Translations under genes and position numbers: made by a program | Notes under the pieces: model-generated | The model's database searches: none | The model's input: the letters and a program-made list of their open reading frames with translations, nothing else | What the model was told of the DNA's origin: nothing | Origin: Apoderus coryli | Lineage: Eukaryota; Arthropoda; Insecta; Coleoptera; Attelabidae | Length of the DNA: 64,000 nt | Direction: 5' to 3' | Assembly: GCA_911728435.2 (NCBI GenBank) | Contig: OU452201.1 | Location: 9,672,001 to 9,736,000 of the forward strand | Part shown: in pieces, positions 53,456-64,000 of the stretch | How the letters are laid out: every line of letters begins with the position of its first letter | How positions within the stretch are numbered: position 1 is the stretch's first letter

Positions 53456-54149
53456 ATCATGAATTAAATGTAAACAAACCATTAAATCACATTTTTTTTA
53501 GTTTTTATAATTCAAGTTCTTGCTGCGCCACCCCGCCAAGTATTTGCTGAATGCTATTCCCATTGCAGGTTTTGGTCTGATGAATCTGTTTTGAGGGTAG
53601 TTTTAATGCTATAATCAAATGACTTTCCAGCAAACTGATTAGTAATCCCGTGAAATACTGTTTGGCAGTTGTTTTTCTCGACCTATCCATGGTAATAAAC
53701 AAATTGATTTATGCGAAGAATTCGATAGTTAGACTCAATCCAACGTATACTCCACTGCCGTTGCATGTTTAAAAATTAACAGAGCAATTTATTGTCAACA
53801 GCTGCCTAAACGCGATATTTTAAAGCACAACAATATTATATTTGATAAAGGTTACCACAGATTTCAAATATATTGACTTAATTACAGAGCATTATTGAAG
53901 AATTTTTATTTTACTATTTGACAGAAAAATCCTAGATTCTTGTAAATAAAATGATACTTTATAAAGAATATTTTTATAGATAAAAATTGATTAAATATCA
54001 GCATAGATTTAGTTCAAATAAAAATATAAAAAAAATTGTTCAAAAAAAGTTCTTAGTTACAATATAAACAAATTATTATTTATCTATTCTCGCCTCACAC
54101 GACCAAAACAACACACTACACTCTAAAATACACTTCCATCTGTTCAGGT
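53456..54149. other. AT-rich sequence, no gene recognised
   Basis: A 65-codon minus-strand frame (53505-53702) shows no domain I recognise. Confidence 0.4.
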
Positions 54150-54420
54150 ATTTCGCACACCGTGACCACAGCTGCACTCACTTAGTCGACAAGACATTTC
54201 GGCTTTTAGGATGCCGCTTTTCCGACATAGAGCATGGTAGACGACGGGCGTCGCGAATATATTATGTAGTTGACGACGCGGGCGTCGAGGTAACACTGAA
54301 AATTTCCACACACATAATACAATACGAGGAAAAGAGAAAAACCACCGCAGCACTGAAAATGTACATGTTATGTGTGCGTTTGTCGAGTACCGCGTGCATG
54401 AGACGCTTTACATTTGACTA
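54150..54420 (-). promoter_or_regulatory. CpG-rich patch, candidate sickie promoter / 5' exon
   Basis: The region stands out as GC- and CpG-rich (GACGGGCGTCGCG, GACGACGCGGGCGTCGAGG) in AT-rich surroundings. On the minus strand two TTTTCAGT sites (about 54298 and 54352) fit the arthropod initiator. ACTAA|GTGAGT (donor at 54181) could end a non-coding first exon that would splice to the 5' UTR of coding exon 1. The strand and the gene assignment are inference. Confidence 0.35.
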
Positions 54421-54619
54421 TAGATATTTCTGTAAAGGTGTGAGTCAGAAAACTTCCATATTAACTCGATCCTCATATTTTGGTCTTTTTAAACTTTGCT
54501 AAGTGAATTTGCAAACGTTACGAAGGTTAAGCTGACATTTATACAATATTTTCATAATCTGGTTTAACCTAACATATTGATTGTTTATTTATGTATTAAT
54601 TTGAATTAAAACAAATTAA

Positions 54620-54860
54620 AGGTGCTCTTCGATTAGTTGAACCCCATGAAGACTGATATAATCCTCTTCACCAGCAAGACAAGATTGGAACCTTTATTGG
54701 TATCAATAAACAACTAATTTTGATATATGAAGTGAAATACCTTGGTGTCGTCTTTGATTACAAACTAAAATGGATTTTACATTGGCAATCTTGCCCTGTG
54801 GATGTTATAAACGAGCCTTTGGGTATCCAAACTGTAGTTTAGCTATATATTTTTAACTTT
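54620..54860 (+). pseudogene. Decayed non-LTR reverse transcriptase fragment
   Basis: One frame reads KTDIILFTSKTRLEPLLV and VKYLGVVFDYKLKW, the conserved KYLGV segment of non-LTR reverse transcriptases. After a frameshift, YKRAFGYP resembles the following segment. Similar in type to the R1/I-type fragment at 40.5 kb. Confidence 0.65.
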
Positions 54861-55160
54861 CCGTGGATTTGGATCAATTGTCGATTCACATTTAAATTCG
54901 ATTTGCAAGGCCGATATGGTTCTATCACCATTATAAATTTTCATTTCAAATCGTAAAAAGCATAACACGAAAATTTTCATCCATTTATTCATTGTGAAAT
55001 GTTGAAAAAACTATAAACAACTTGAAATTATTCTATCAAAGTACATATAAAACTGTGTTTTGTTTGCAAAGGTTGCAAGTTTGATTAGGTTTGTTTACAA
55101 AAGCTTTGGTCTGACATAGTTCTGACAGTGTCAGTTTAACCGCGCTCATGAAAAGTTGCT

Positions 55161-55191
55161 CTGAAGAAGGTGACAGGCTGATCAGCGAAAC
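55161..55191 (+). ncRNA. Hammerhead-like core
   Basis: CTGAAGA and GAAAC boxes enclose a potential stem II (TGA...TCA core). The downstream TTAGC...AGTATAAATTTG matches the copy at 56.11 kb. Stems I and III are unproven. Confidence 0.35.
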
Positions 55192-55194
55192 CTT

Positions 55195-56884
55195 AGCTAG
55201 TATAAATTTGAAGTCGATTTGTCCAGAAGTATTGTTTCTATAAGTTTAGTTGCCTGTGGAAGTTTATATTACTTAACAACTTTAACAGAAAACGAACTAG
55301 TGATTTAAAATTTAGTTAGGGAGTAGACAATTTATTTAAAAGCTGTTTATACTTAATTGCCACTATTCTGCACAAAAGGGAGGTAAAATTTTAAGCATCC
55401 CACGCCGCTGACTTCAGAACTTGAAACGTGTTGTGATGTCAGATCAGTGTAATACAGCTTCTGTATGGATTTGCCATTAAATGCTTAAGAAACATTGCGC
55501 ATGTCACTGCGTAGCACGTGTTTCAAATATAAAGCAGTTTCAACAATACTGCTGAACTACATCCTACTCTATGTTTTAAAAACAATATTGTATGTGGAGA
55601 TCAGCATATATCGTAATCATAGGGAAAATAAGAGAAGTATAGTCCTATAGTATGGTATAAAAAGAAAATTAAAAACATTATGACAGTACGTTTGGTGTAG
55701 TTAATCATTTAAATTAAAATAGAATCAACCCCATTTTGATAGCATGCACCCCTAACATATATTACTGTGTACAGCTCTATATATGAAATAAGATGACAAG
55801 ATCGAGCCGATGTCATTTCGTTTGTTTAATCAAGGTAATATCGTGCGTGAGATTGTTTCATTTATTTTGCCACCCCTGCATTGCTATGGGCATTATACGA
55901 CCCTCTTTTTTATTGCACTTTTCTTGACACACTCATCTCAATAGAGCACTTAAATGTTTCATAGTTTCGTTTTATTTATACACCAATTTTTGTTAAACAT
56001 TTTAAAAGTAATTTTAAATTTATTCAAGAGTTAAGTCAGTTTCGTCTTATAAATTGGCAACTATAACTTTTCCAATTGCATTAGAAAATAACAAAATAGC
56101 ATCTGTATATCTGAAGAAGTTGACAGGATGATCAGCGAAACGTTAGCTTAGCAAGTATAAATTTGAAAAGTAGTTTGCTGGTACTACTTCAAATTAATTA
56201 ATTTAATTCATTCATAAAAAATTAGTTTTGTTTCTTATTTCCCGAATACATTTGTCACTTTTGTTAAATGGATCACCTGGTAGGTATTTTATAAGACAGA
56301 AAAAATAGATATTATGATAATAGACGCAGACAACCCCAAATTTAAAACATGCAGCCAAACAACTATTAAGGTGCCCAGTCAAGTGTTAAATGAAAAGCAG
56401 GAATTGCCGACTCTCACCCTTGAACTGCCTTTTTTCTCAGTCCTCTTATTCCCTAAATAGGTTTATGTTATCTGTAGATAGCAAGCGAAACAAACAAAAA
56501 GACTGACACCGTGTTCCGGGTGCTATTTCTATATGTAAATTTTCATATTTCTGGTTTAGAAGGGTTGATCACAAATTACAATGTTAATTCAAATAGATAT
56601 CGATATCGGAGGGGGGGCTAAAGGGGCTGAAGCTCCGGGCCTTGCGAATCATAAAAGCTTAATCTGACCCTGTCCTCTCCCAATAACTGAAAAAAAGCAC
56701 TTCATCGGGTAGCAAAAATTACAATTTTGGTTTCGATTTTGACAATGAAAATTCTCATTTTATTTCAATACATTTATCCTCGCCATCAAGGCCTCTGTTG
56801 GAAACATAATCCAACAATTCTGATTGTATTTTTTTGACACTTCACACTGTACATCATATGTATTGATTATTATTTGTTATTTCA
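55195..56884. other. Non-coding sequence between hammerhead-like repeats and beyond
   Basis: Bounded on the left by the motif at 55.16 kb and containing its direct repeat at 56.11 kb. No reading frame or other recognised element. Confidence 0.4.
56111..56141 (+). ncRNA. Hammerhead-like core
   Basis: CTGAAGA (56111-56117) and GAAAC (56137-56141) flank GTTGA...TCAGC, which pair fully if one G-U is allowed: a good stem II. It lies 950 bp from the sister motif at 55161, in direct orientation. Confidence 0.4.
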
Positions 56885-57012
56885 TTAAAAACTATCATGG
56901 CTGCGAAACATCAGGAATTGGACCGGACTGGGAGTAGAACAATTATTCCAAGCAGCTAAAGATAGAGAGCGCTTCAACCAGATTGTCACGAAGATAGCCC
57001 ACGCCTGAGACA
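56885..57012 (+). pseudogene. Possible RTE-like retrotransposon C-terminal fragment
   Basis: The frame contains TSWNWTGLGVEQLFQAAKDR, then ERFNQIVTKIAHA-stop, resembling the NW...(A)xDRxxW C-terminal pattern of RTE-type elements. Followed by AAGAAGAAGAAG. Very short; the family call is tentative. Confidence 0.4.
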
Positions 57013-57069
57013 GGCAAGGCACCACAAGAAGAAGAAGATTTCATTAATAATGATGACACAATTCAAGGT

Positions 57070-57988
57070 GTTATTTATTATACAAGGGAAAAAAGTACTA
57101 GATTTTAGTTCGAGGTTGTATTGTCAAAAAACCGAGAGCTAAAATCTAACTTTTTTCCCGTGTATGATACACTATTTTTTCTGAGACGGGAAAAACTTCG
57201 ATTTAATATTGAAAAAAGTCAGAAAATTATCCAAGTGAAATTTGAAGTTTTAAAAAAGTAATCAAATATCTGTCAATTTCATTCTGTAATTTAATTTAAA
57301 AATTGCGAACACTCCACCGGAGTCAGTAGAAGCAGCAAAAGTAGCGTCACAAATTATTACCAGTTTTGATATATAAAGAAAATGTAACTTTTGTATAATA
57401 AAATTTCCAAAAATTAAATATCTACCGTTACTTATGTGTCCGGGAAAAAAGTGCTCACTTTTTTCCCGGGGACAAAAAGTGACATTTTATTACCTGTCAA
57501 GAGAGTAAATATGTCAAACTTTTTTCTGTGACGGGAAAAAAGTTTGACATATTTACTCTCTTGACAGGTAATAAAATGTCACTTTTTTCCCGGACACATA
57601 AGTAACGGTAGGTATTTAATTTTAGGAAATTTTATTATACAAAAGTTACATTTTCTTTAGATATCGAAACTGGCAATAATTTGTGACGCTACTTTTGCTG
57701 CTTCTACTGACTCCGGTGGAGTGTTCGCAATTTTTAAATTAAATTACAGAATGAAATTGACAGATATTTGATTACTTTTTTAAAACTTCAAATTTCACTT
57801 GGATAATTTTCTGACTTTTTTCAATATTAAATCGAAGTTTTTCCCGTCTCAGAAAAAAATAGTGTATCATACACGGGAAAAAAGTTAGATTTTAGCTCTC
57901 GGTTTTTTGTCTCCCTCCGCTGCGCGTCGGGAGACAATACAACCTCGAGCTAAAATCTAGTACTTTTTTCCCTTGTATAATAAATAAC
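57070..57988. repeat. 0.9-kb near-perfect palindrome (fold-back element)
   Basis: The left arm 57070-57526 and right arm 57535-57988 are separated by an 8-nt loop. The arms differ by a few substitutions, a 28-bp insertion in the left arm (near 57454) and a 24-bp hairpin insertion in the right arm (CTCCCTCCGCTGCGCG...). ACTTTTTTCCCG or its complement recurs about ten times, in both arms and at both ends. A stray copy of an arm segment (CAAATTTCACTTGGATAATT) follows at about 58008. Non-coding. Confidence 0.93.
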
Positions 57989-59659
57989 TATTGTTTTGTT
58001 TTTTTCAAATTTCACTTGGATAATTTTCTGACTTTTTTCAATATTTTTTATTAGCCGGCATGTTTGCTGTTATATTTGATTTAATTTGTTGTAACTTGAC
58101 GATGATTATTATTATTACTTGTACCTATTTAGTTTAAAATTACATAATCAAATAGCATAATATGCCGACCGAATCGATTATAAAATAAAGCCACACAATA
58201 TGAAAAAATTGGTTGTCGCCCCAAAACTTTCCCGACAAGATAATATAATCAAAAATATATGACCTGCGTAACGAAACAGAATTTTGAATAATAATAATTA
58301 TTATAATTGTACTATTTTCATTATTTCCAATAAAGTAACTTAACAAACCAACTACTTTATTCAAAAATTTAAAAAAAATATTGCCAGAGCTGGGATTCGA
58401 ACCTTTAATCAATGTCTTAAAGTACTCTTATAAGAATATATGTAGTTATAAGAGTATAGGTTCCAACTACCTAACTGGTGAAATTTGAAACGCAATTTTG
58501 TCGAGAATTGGGGGGGCAAATATCAAGCAGATAAAAAATGCTTTAAAATGATGTATCACTCGACCCCTACTACTATTTGAAAATTTAGCTTTTGTGTCCA
58601 CCCCTATCACAGGGCTTATCGATTTCAACCAAAAACTAATGGGTTCATCCTAGGACTCTCCCAATCTCATATACCAAAATTTAGCTCAATGGGTAAAGCG
58701 TTTGGACGCTTTCGTGGAAGAATACATACAGACACATATACAGACAGAGACTTCCAAATTTTTCGCGCGTTCACAATACTTCCAAATATATATACTTAAA
58801 TAAATAATACATCTATGTATAATATCTGGGGAAATTCTAGTCCATATAAGTTTCGCAGCATTGCAATAGAGGGAGTTACACATACATGTTACGTGAGACA
58901 AAATGAGCAAGTTGAGATCAATATTTCGATGGAAGTTTGTTACTAAAAGAAAATATTTATCAATATCAAGCTAATCGCATACTTCACATTTAGTTTAGAA
59001 AAAATTATAAGGTTCAATTATTATAGTATAAATGAATGTTTATAATGATTAATGAAAACTTTTTGAATGGTGAGTTGAAATGTTTATATTGTTAGGTATT
59101 TATATTTCTAGAATTAAGATTAGTTATATACGTTTTTGCAAGATTACCTAATCGTTTTTCAAATATTTATTAACTTAAAAAGCCGTATTAGATAATATAT
59201 AAAACCAACTGTTTAGTGATAAAACGCAGTCTGCCTTCTCCCTTGCTTCACAATCACAAACCTGTTGGTATTTGTTATTTCACAGATGGCAGCACTATAA
59301 TTTTCTTCATCCCAAGACGATATCTCAGGCAATTGTGTCTTCAAAATTCTCAGCTAGATGGAACTATTTACTAATATGATGATAAGAGATATTTGACTTT
59401 TAGACAGATCACAGCTGACATTCTTAATCCAAATTTTGTGTATTGTATGTGATAGGAGATTTTTATTTCTTACTTACGAATGTATTTAAAGTTATGAACC
59501 TTGTATAAACGTTATCTGTTTTTTTTTTTAATATTAGACTGAAAACGGCTTAAGCCTAACCTACTCCATCGCACATTATTTTTTAGAAACAGAATTGACT
59601 TGGAATCCAGATTTATTTTATAAACCAACTTGTATTTCCTTTTTTCTTTATGTTTTTAG
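57989..59659. other. Non-coding sequence with a tRNA-like 3' fragment
   Basis: On the minus strand GGTTCGAATCCCAGC (about 58387-58401) looks like a tRNA T-arm, but the stem is mispaired and no cloverleaf forms. The plus-strand pair TACTCTTATAA / TTATAAGAGTA (about 58423-58456) is a small inverted repeat beside it. No other supported feature before the exon at 59660. Confidence 0.4.
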
Positions 59660-59892
59660 ACCATAATCAGCATGACTCTGGACTGAGATATAGAACAGCA
59701 GGCACTTCATCAGGCTACAAACAGACTTCAAGTACTACTACTACTAAGCCAGCTGACAATCTTGAGGAACGTGAACAATGGCGTGATAATGATTGCTGGT
59801 TCTATATGCAGTTGGTATTTGTGTCAGTTATAGCATTTGGATGTCTTTTTGGACTTTTTTCTGGGTATTATATAATATCTATACAAACATGA
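59660..59892 (+). CDS. Last exon of an unidentified single-pass membrane protein gene
   Basis: A TTTTTAG acceptor at 59653-59659 opens a frame of 77 codons ending TGA at 59892. The first two nt complete a split codon. The polar Ser/Thr-rich stretch (TAGTSSGYKQTSSTTTTKP) and acidic NLEEREQWRDND precede one strong transmembrane segment (CWFYMQLVFVSVIAFGCLFG), leaving about 12 C-terminal residues: a tail-anchored or type-I-like C-terminus. AATAAA at 60066-60071 is followed by a GT-rich stretch. Upstream exons were not found. I do not recognise the protein. Confidence 0.7.
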
Positions 59893-60065
59893 AGTTTAAA
59901 CATACAATATTATATTCGTTAACGATTAATTTAATACAAAACTGTAGAAAAATCCATAATTAACTAAAACAGTTTATTCCTTTCAGATGCTGGTATATCA
60001 TTGCCAAGCTTGTGCATTCCGAAAGGAGCATTTTCTAACAATGTATATTCCTATATATAAATTTT

Positions 60066-60071
60066 AATAAA
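60066..60071 (+). terminator. Polyadenylation signal
   Basis: AATAAA about 170 bp after the stop codon at 59892, followed by GTGTGTTT. It fits the 3' end of the plus-strand gene, before the satellite begins. Confidence 0.65.
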
Positions 60072-60410
60072 GTGTGTTTATTTACACATGTATGTTTTTC
60101 GGTTTAAAATAATCCATGGTCATTTTTACACAATATCTGACCTCTGCCGACTTAATTATTTCTTATGGCTACCGCGATGTAGTGGAAGTTAGCATCAGAT
60201 TTAGATTTACTTTTATTTCAGATTCACTTTTTTACAGTGGACCATGTCAAGCATTGGGCATGTATTATTAAATCGGTTTTATCTCAAATTATGGATAATA
60301 TTAAGATAAAACGAGGGTTTTTATGGCTTGTTAAATATACTAGTTTTATAAAAAAACATTTTATGAAGCAAAAATAGTTTATTTACTAAAGTAAATTGAT
60401 AATTATGTTG

Positions 60411-63400
60411 AAAACAAAATAGCAGGCTATATATGTTAATATATCATGGGCTATATCGCGTAACTTAGAAGGTGTGACGCATTCTCACTAGGCTCAAATT
60501 ACTTCTTAGGAAGACGACTAATAGAAAAAAAATGGAAGAATCAAAAAAACAGGGGATACGGGGGTCGCTTCAAACAAAATAACAAGCCATGTATGTTAAT
60601 ATATCAAGGGTTGTAGCGCGTAACACAGAAGGTGTGACGCATTCTCACTAGGCTCAGATTATTTCTCAGGAACAGGACTAATAGAAAAACGATGATAGAA
60701 TCCAAAAAACTGGGGATACGGGGGTCGTTTCAAACAAAATAGCAGCCCATGTACGTTAATTATGTTAATATATCAAGGGTTGTACCTCGTAACACAGAAG
60801 GTGTGACGCATTCTCACTAGGCTCAGATTATTTCTCAGGAAGAGGACTAATAGAAAAACGATGATAGAATCCAAAAAACAGGGGATACGGGGGTCGTTTC
60901 AAACAAAATAGCAGCCCATGTATGTTAATTATGTTAATATATCAAGGGTTGTAGCTCGTAACACAGAAGGTGTGACGCATTCTCACTAGGCTCAGATTAT
61001 TTCTCAGGAACAGGACCAATAGAAAAACGATGATAGAATCCAAAAAACAGGGGATACGGGGGTCGTTTCAAACAAAATAGCAGCCCATGTACGTTAATTA
61101 TGTTAATATATCAAAGGTTGTAGCTCGTAACACAGAAGGTGTGACGCATTCTCACTAGGCTCAGATTATTTGTCAGGAACAGGACTAATAGAAAAACGAT
61201 GATAGAATCCAAAAAACAGGGGATACGGGGGTCGTTTCAAACAAAATAACAGGCGATGTATCTTAATATATCAAGGGTTGTAGCGCGTAACACAGAAGGT
61301 GTGACGCATTCTCACTAGGCTCAGATTATTTCTCAGGAACAGGACTAATAGAAAAACGATGATAGAATCCAAAAAACTGGGGATACGGGGGTCGTTTCAA
61401 ACAAAATAGCAGCCCATGTACGTTAATTATGTTAATATATCAAGGGTTGTACCTCGTAACACAGAAGGTGTGACGCATTCTCACTAGGCTCAGATTATTT
61501 CTCAGGAAGAGGACTAATAGAAAAACGATGATAGAATCCAAAAAACAGGGGATACGGGGGTCGTTTCAAACAAAATAGCAGCCCATGTACGTTAATTATG
61601 TTAATATATCAAGGATTGTAGCTCGTAACACAGAAGGTGTGACGCATTCTCACTAGGCTCAGATTATTTGTCAGGAACAGGACTAATAGAAAAACGATGA
61701 TAGAATCCAAAAAACAGGGGATACGGGGGTCGTTTCAAACAAAATAGCAGCCCATGTACGTTAATTATGTTAATATATCAAGGGTTGTAGCTCGTAACGC
61801 AGAAGGTGTGACGCATTCTCACTAGGCTCAGATTATTTGTCAGGAACAGGACCAATAGAAAAACGATGAGAGAATCCAAAAAACAGGGGATACGGGGGTC
61901 GTTTCAAACAAAATAGCAGCCCATGTAATTATGTTAATATATCAAGGGTTGTAGCTCGTAACACAGAAGGTGTGACGCATTCTCACTAGGCTCAGATTAT
62001 TTCTCAGGAACAGGACTAATAGAAAAACGATGATAGAATCCAAAAAACAGGGGATACGGGGGTCGTTTCAAACAAAATAACAGGCCATGTATCTTAATAT
62101 ATCAAGGGTTGTAGCGCGTAACACAGAAGGTGTGACGCATTCTCACTAGGCTCAGATTATTTCTCAGGAACAGGACTAATAGAAAAACGATGATAGAATC
62201 CAAAAAACAGGGGATACGCGGGTCGTTTCAAACAAAATAGCAGCCCATGTACGTTAATTATGTTAATATATCAAGGGTTGTAGCTCGTAACACAGAAGGT
62301 GTGACGCATTCTCACTAAGCTCAGATTATTTGTCAGGAACAGGACTAATAGAAAAACGATGATAGAATCCAAAAAACAGGGGATACGGGGGTCGTTTCAA
62401 ACAAAATAGCAGCCCATGTACGTTAATTATGTTAATATATCAAGGGTTGTAGCTCGTAACGCAGAAGGTGTGACGCATTCTCACTAGGCTCAGATTATTT
62501 GTCAGGAACAGGACCAATAGAAAAACGATGAGAGAATCCAAAAAACAGGGGATACGGGGGTCGTTTCAAACAAAATAGCAGCCCATGTAATTATGTTAAT
62601 ATATCAAGGGTTGTAGCTCGTAACACAGAAGGTGTGACGCATTCTCACTAGGCTCAGATTATTTCTCAGGAACAGGACTAATAGAAAATCGATGATAGAA
62701 TCCAAAAAACAGGGGATACGGGGGTCGTTTCAAACAAAATAGCAGCCCATGTACGTTAATTATGTTAATATATCAAAGGTTGTAGCTCGTAACACAGAAG
62801 GTGTGACGCATTCTCACTAGGCTCAGATTATTTCTCAGGAAGAGGACTAATAGAAAAACGATGATAGAATCCAAAAAACAGGGGATACGGGGGTCGTTTC
62901 AAACAAAATAGCAGCCCATGTACGTTAATTATGTTAATATATCAAGGGTTGTACCTCGTAACACAGAAGGTGTGACGCATTCTCACTAGGCTCAGATTAT
63001 TTCTCAGGAAGAGGACTAATAGAAAAACGATGATAGAATCCAAAAAACAGGGGATACGGGGGTCGTTTCAAACAAAATAGCAGCCCATGTATGTTAATTA
63101 TGTTAATATATCAAGGGTTGTAGCTCGTAACACAGAAGGTGTGACGCATTCTCACTAGGCTCAGATTATTTGTCAGGAACAGGACTAATAGAAAAACGAT
63201 GATAGAATCCAAAAAACAGGGGATACGGGGGTCGTTTCAAACAAAATAACAGGCCATGTATCTTAATATATCAAGGGTTGTAGCGCGTAACACAGAAGGT
63301 GTGACGCATTCTCACTAGGCTCAGATTATTTCTCAGGAAGAGGACTAATAGAAAAACGATGATAGAATCCAAAAAACAGGGGATACGGGGGTCGTTTCAA

Positions 63401-64000
63401 ACAAAATAGCAGCCCATGTATGTTAATTATGTTAATATATCAAGGGTTGTAGCTCGTAACACAGAAGGTGTGACGCATTCTCACTAGGCTCAGATTATTT
63501 GTCAGGAACAGGACTAATAGAAAAACGATGATAGAATCCAAAAAACAGGGGATACGGGGGTCGTTTCAAACAAAATAACAGGCCATGTATCTTAATATAT
63601 CAAGGATTGTAGCGCGTAACACAGAAGGTGTGACGCATTCTCACTAGGCTCAGATTATTTCTCAGGAACAGGACTAACAGAAAAACGATGATAGAATCCA
63701 AAAAACAGGGGATACGGGGGTCGTTTCAAACAAAATAACAGGCCATGTATCTTAATATATCAAGGGTTGTAGCGCGTAACACAGAAGGTGTGACGCATTC
63801 TCACTAGGCTCAGATTATTTCTCAGGAACAGGACTAATAGAAAAACGATGATAGAATCCAAAAAACAGGGGATACGCGGGTCGTTTCAAACAAAATAGCA
63901 GCCCATGTACGTTAATTATGTTAATATATCAAGGGTTGTAGCTCGTAACACAGAAGGTGTGACGCATTCTCACTAAGCTCAGATTATTTGTCAGGAACAG
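60411..64000. repeat. Tandem satellite, 160/164/169-bp monomers, about 22 copies in window
   Basis: The landmark GGGGATACG(G/C)GGGTCG recurs at 60552, 60712, 60881, 61050, 61219, 61379, 61548, 61717, 61886, 62050, 62210, 62379, 62548, 62712, 62881, 63050, 63219, 63379, 63548, 63708 and 63868. Spacing takes only three values. The 169-bp class carries an extra TTAATTATG beside ACGTTAATATATC; the 160-bp class reads CCATGTATCTTAATATATC; the 164-bp class reads CCCATGTAATTATG. The first monomer is the most diverged, as expected at an array edge. The array continues past the window. No coding frame. Confidence 0.97.

Noticed and set aside
54144..54353. 69-codon minus-strand frame in the CpG-rich patch
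   Set aside because: No domain, no splice continuation consistent with sickie; more likely a by-product of locally higher GC.
58380..58460. tRNA gene on the minus strand (GGTTCGAATCCCAGC)
   Set aside because: Only the T-loop region fits; the T-stem is mispaired and no D-arm, anticodon arm or acceptor pairing can be built.
60411..64000. CRISPR-like repetitive array
   Set aside because: Units are contiguous near-identical monomers of about 165 bp with no unique spacers, and the DNA is eukaryotic; it is a satellite.
1..64000. Endogenous viral element
   Set aside because: All polymerase-like frames are non-LTR retrotransposon reverse transcriptases or DNA-transposon transposases; no viral replicase, capsid or envelope similarity was seen.

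Overview
The window is animal DNA, most likely an insect and plausibly a beetle. It is AT-rich, has spliced genes with GT/AG introns from 56 bp to about 18 kb, and is packed with CR1/Jockey-type and R1/I-type non-LTR retrotransposons, mariner-family transposons, hAT-type miniature elements and many short elements whose ends read CAGGGTG. The species is inferred from these element families and from a recognisable insect gene; no taxonomic marker was seen. I see no bacterial operons, CRISPR arrays, rRNA, complete tRNA genes or viral genes.

The backbone is one host gene on the minus strand, a neuron navigator (NAV2/NAV3; Drosophila sickie) homologue. Ten coding exons were assembled by hand from splice sites and reading phase: 48411-48328, 38780-38663, 34948-34896, 16638-16418, 12895-12538, 12178-11797, 11740-11522, 8442-8219, 7912-7659 and 7489-7304. 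They give 699 codons, in frame across every junction. Exons 1-4 carry the N-terminal calponin-homology domain, the middle exons a Ser/Thr/Pro/Asn-rich linker, and exon 10 the GYLSDGE/GYMSEGG motif pair typical of navigators. The gene continues off the left edge. A CpG-rich patch at 54.15-54.42 kb is a candidate promoter.

Almost everything else lies in its introns. From left to right: an intact two-ORF non-LTR retrotransposon (0.9-5.6 kb); a perfect 202-bp inverted repeat (6.4-7.1 kb); a mariner-family transposon with 940-bp inverted arms filling intron 7 (8.6-11.5 kb); a 342-bp triplication (21.6-22.6 kb); a possible nested 100-codon gene on the opposite strand (24.0-24.3 kb); a hAT-type element with an exact 8-bp target duplication (27.3-28.0 kb); retroelement tails at 19.7, 26.2, 30.0, 37.1 and 40.5 kb; and a 5'-truncated but uninterrupted reverse transcriptase (44.0-45.5 kb).

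Right of the first coding exon lie decayed mariners, a 0.9-kb palindrome (57.07-57.99 kb), the last exon of an unidentified plus-strand membrane-protein gene (59.66-59.89 kb), and from 60.41 kb to the window edge a tandem satellite of 160/164/169-bp monomers with higher-order duplications. A lone, inverted, diverged copy of that satellite unit lies in intron 1 at 41.85 kb.

The points most worth following up are a slippery heptamer abutting the stop of the intact retrotransposon's ORF1 in front of an AUG-less ORF2; the satellite and its possible dispersed relative; the cluster of five long inverted repeats, two of them ending within about 20-40 bp of sickie 5' splice sites; and four hammerhead-ribozyme-like cores.
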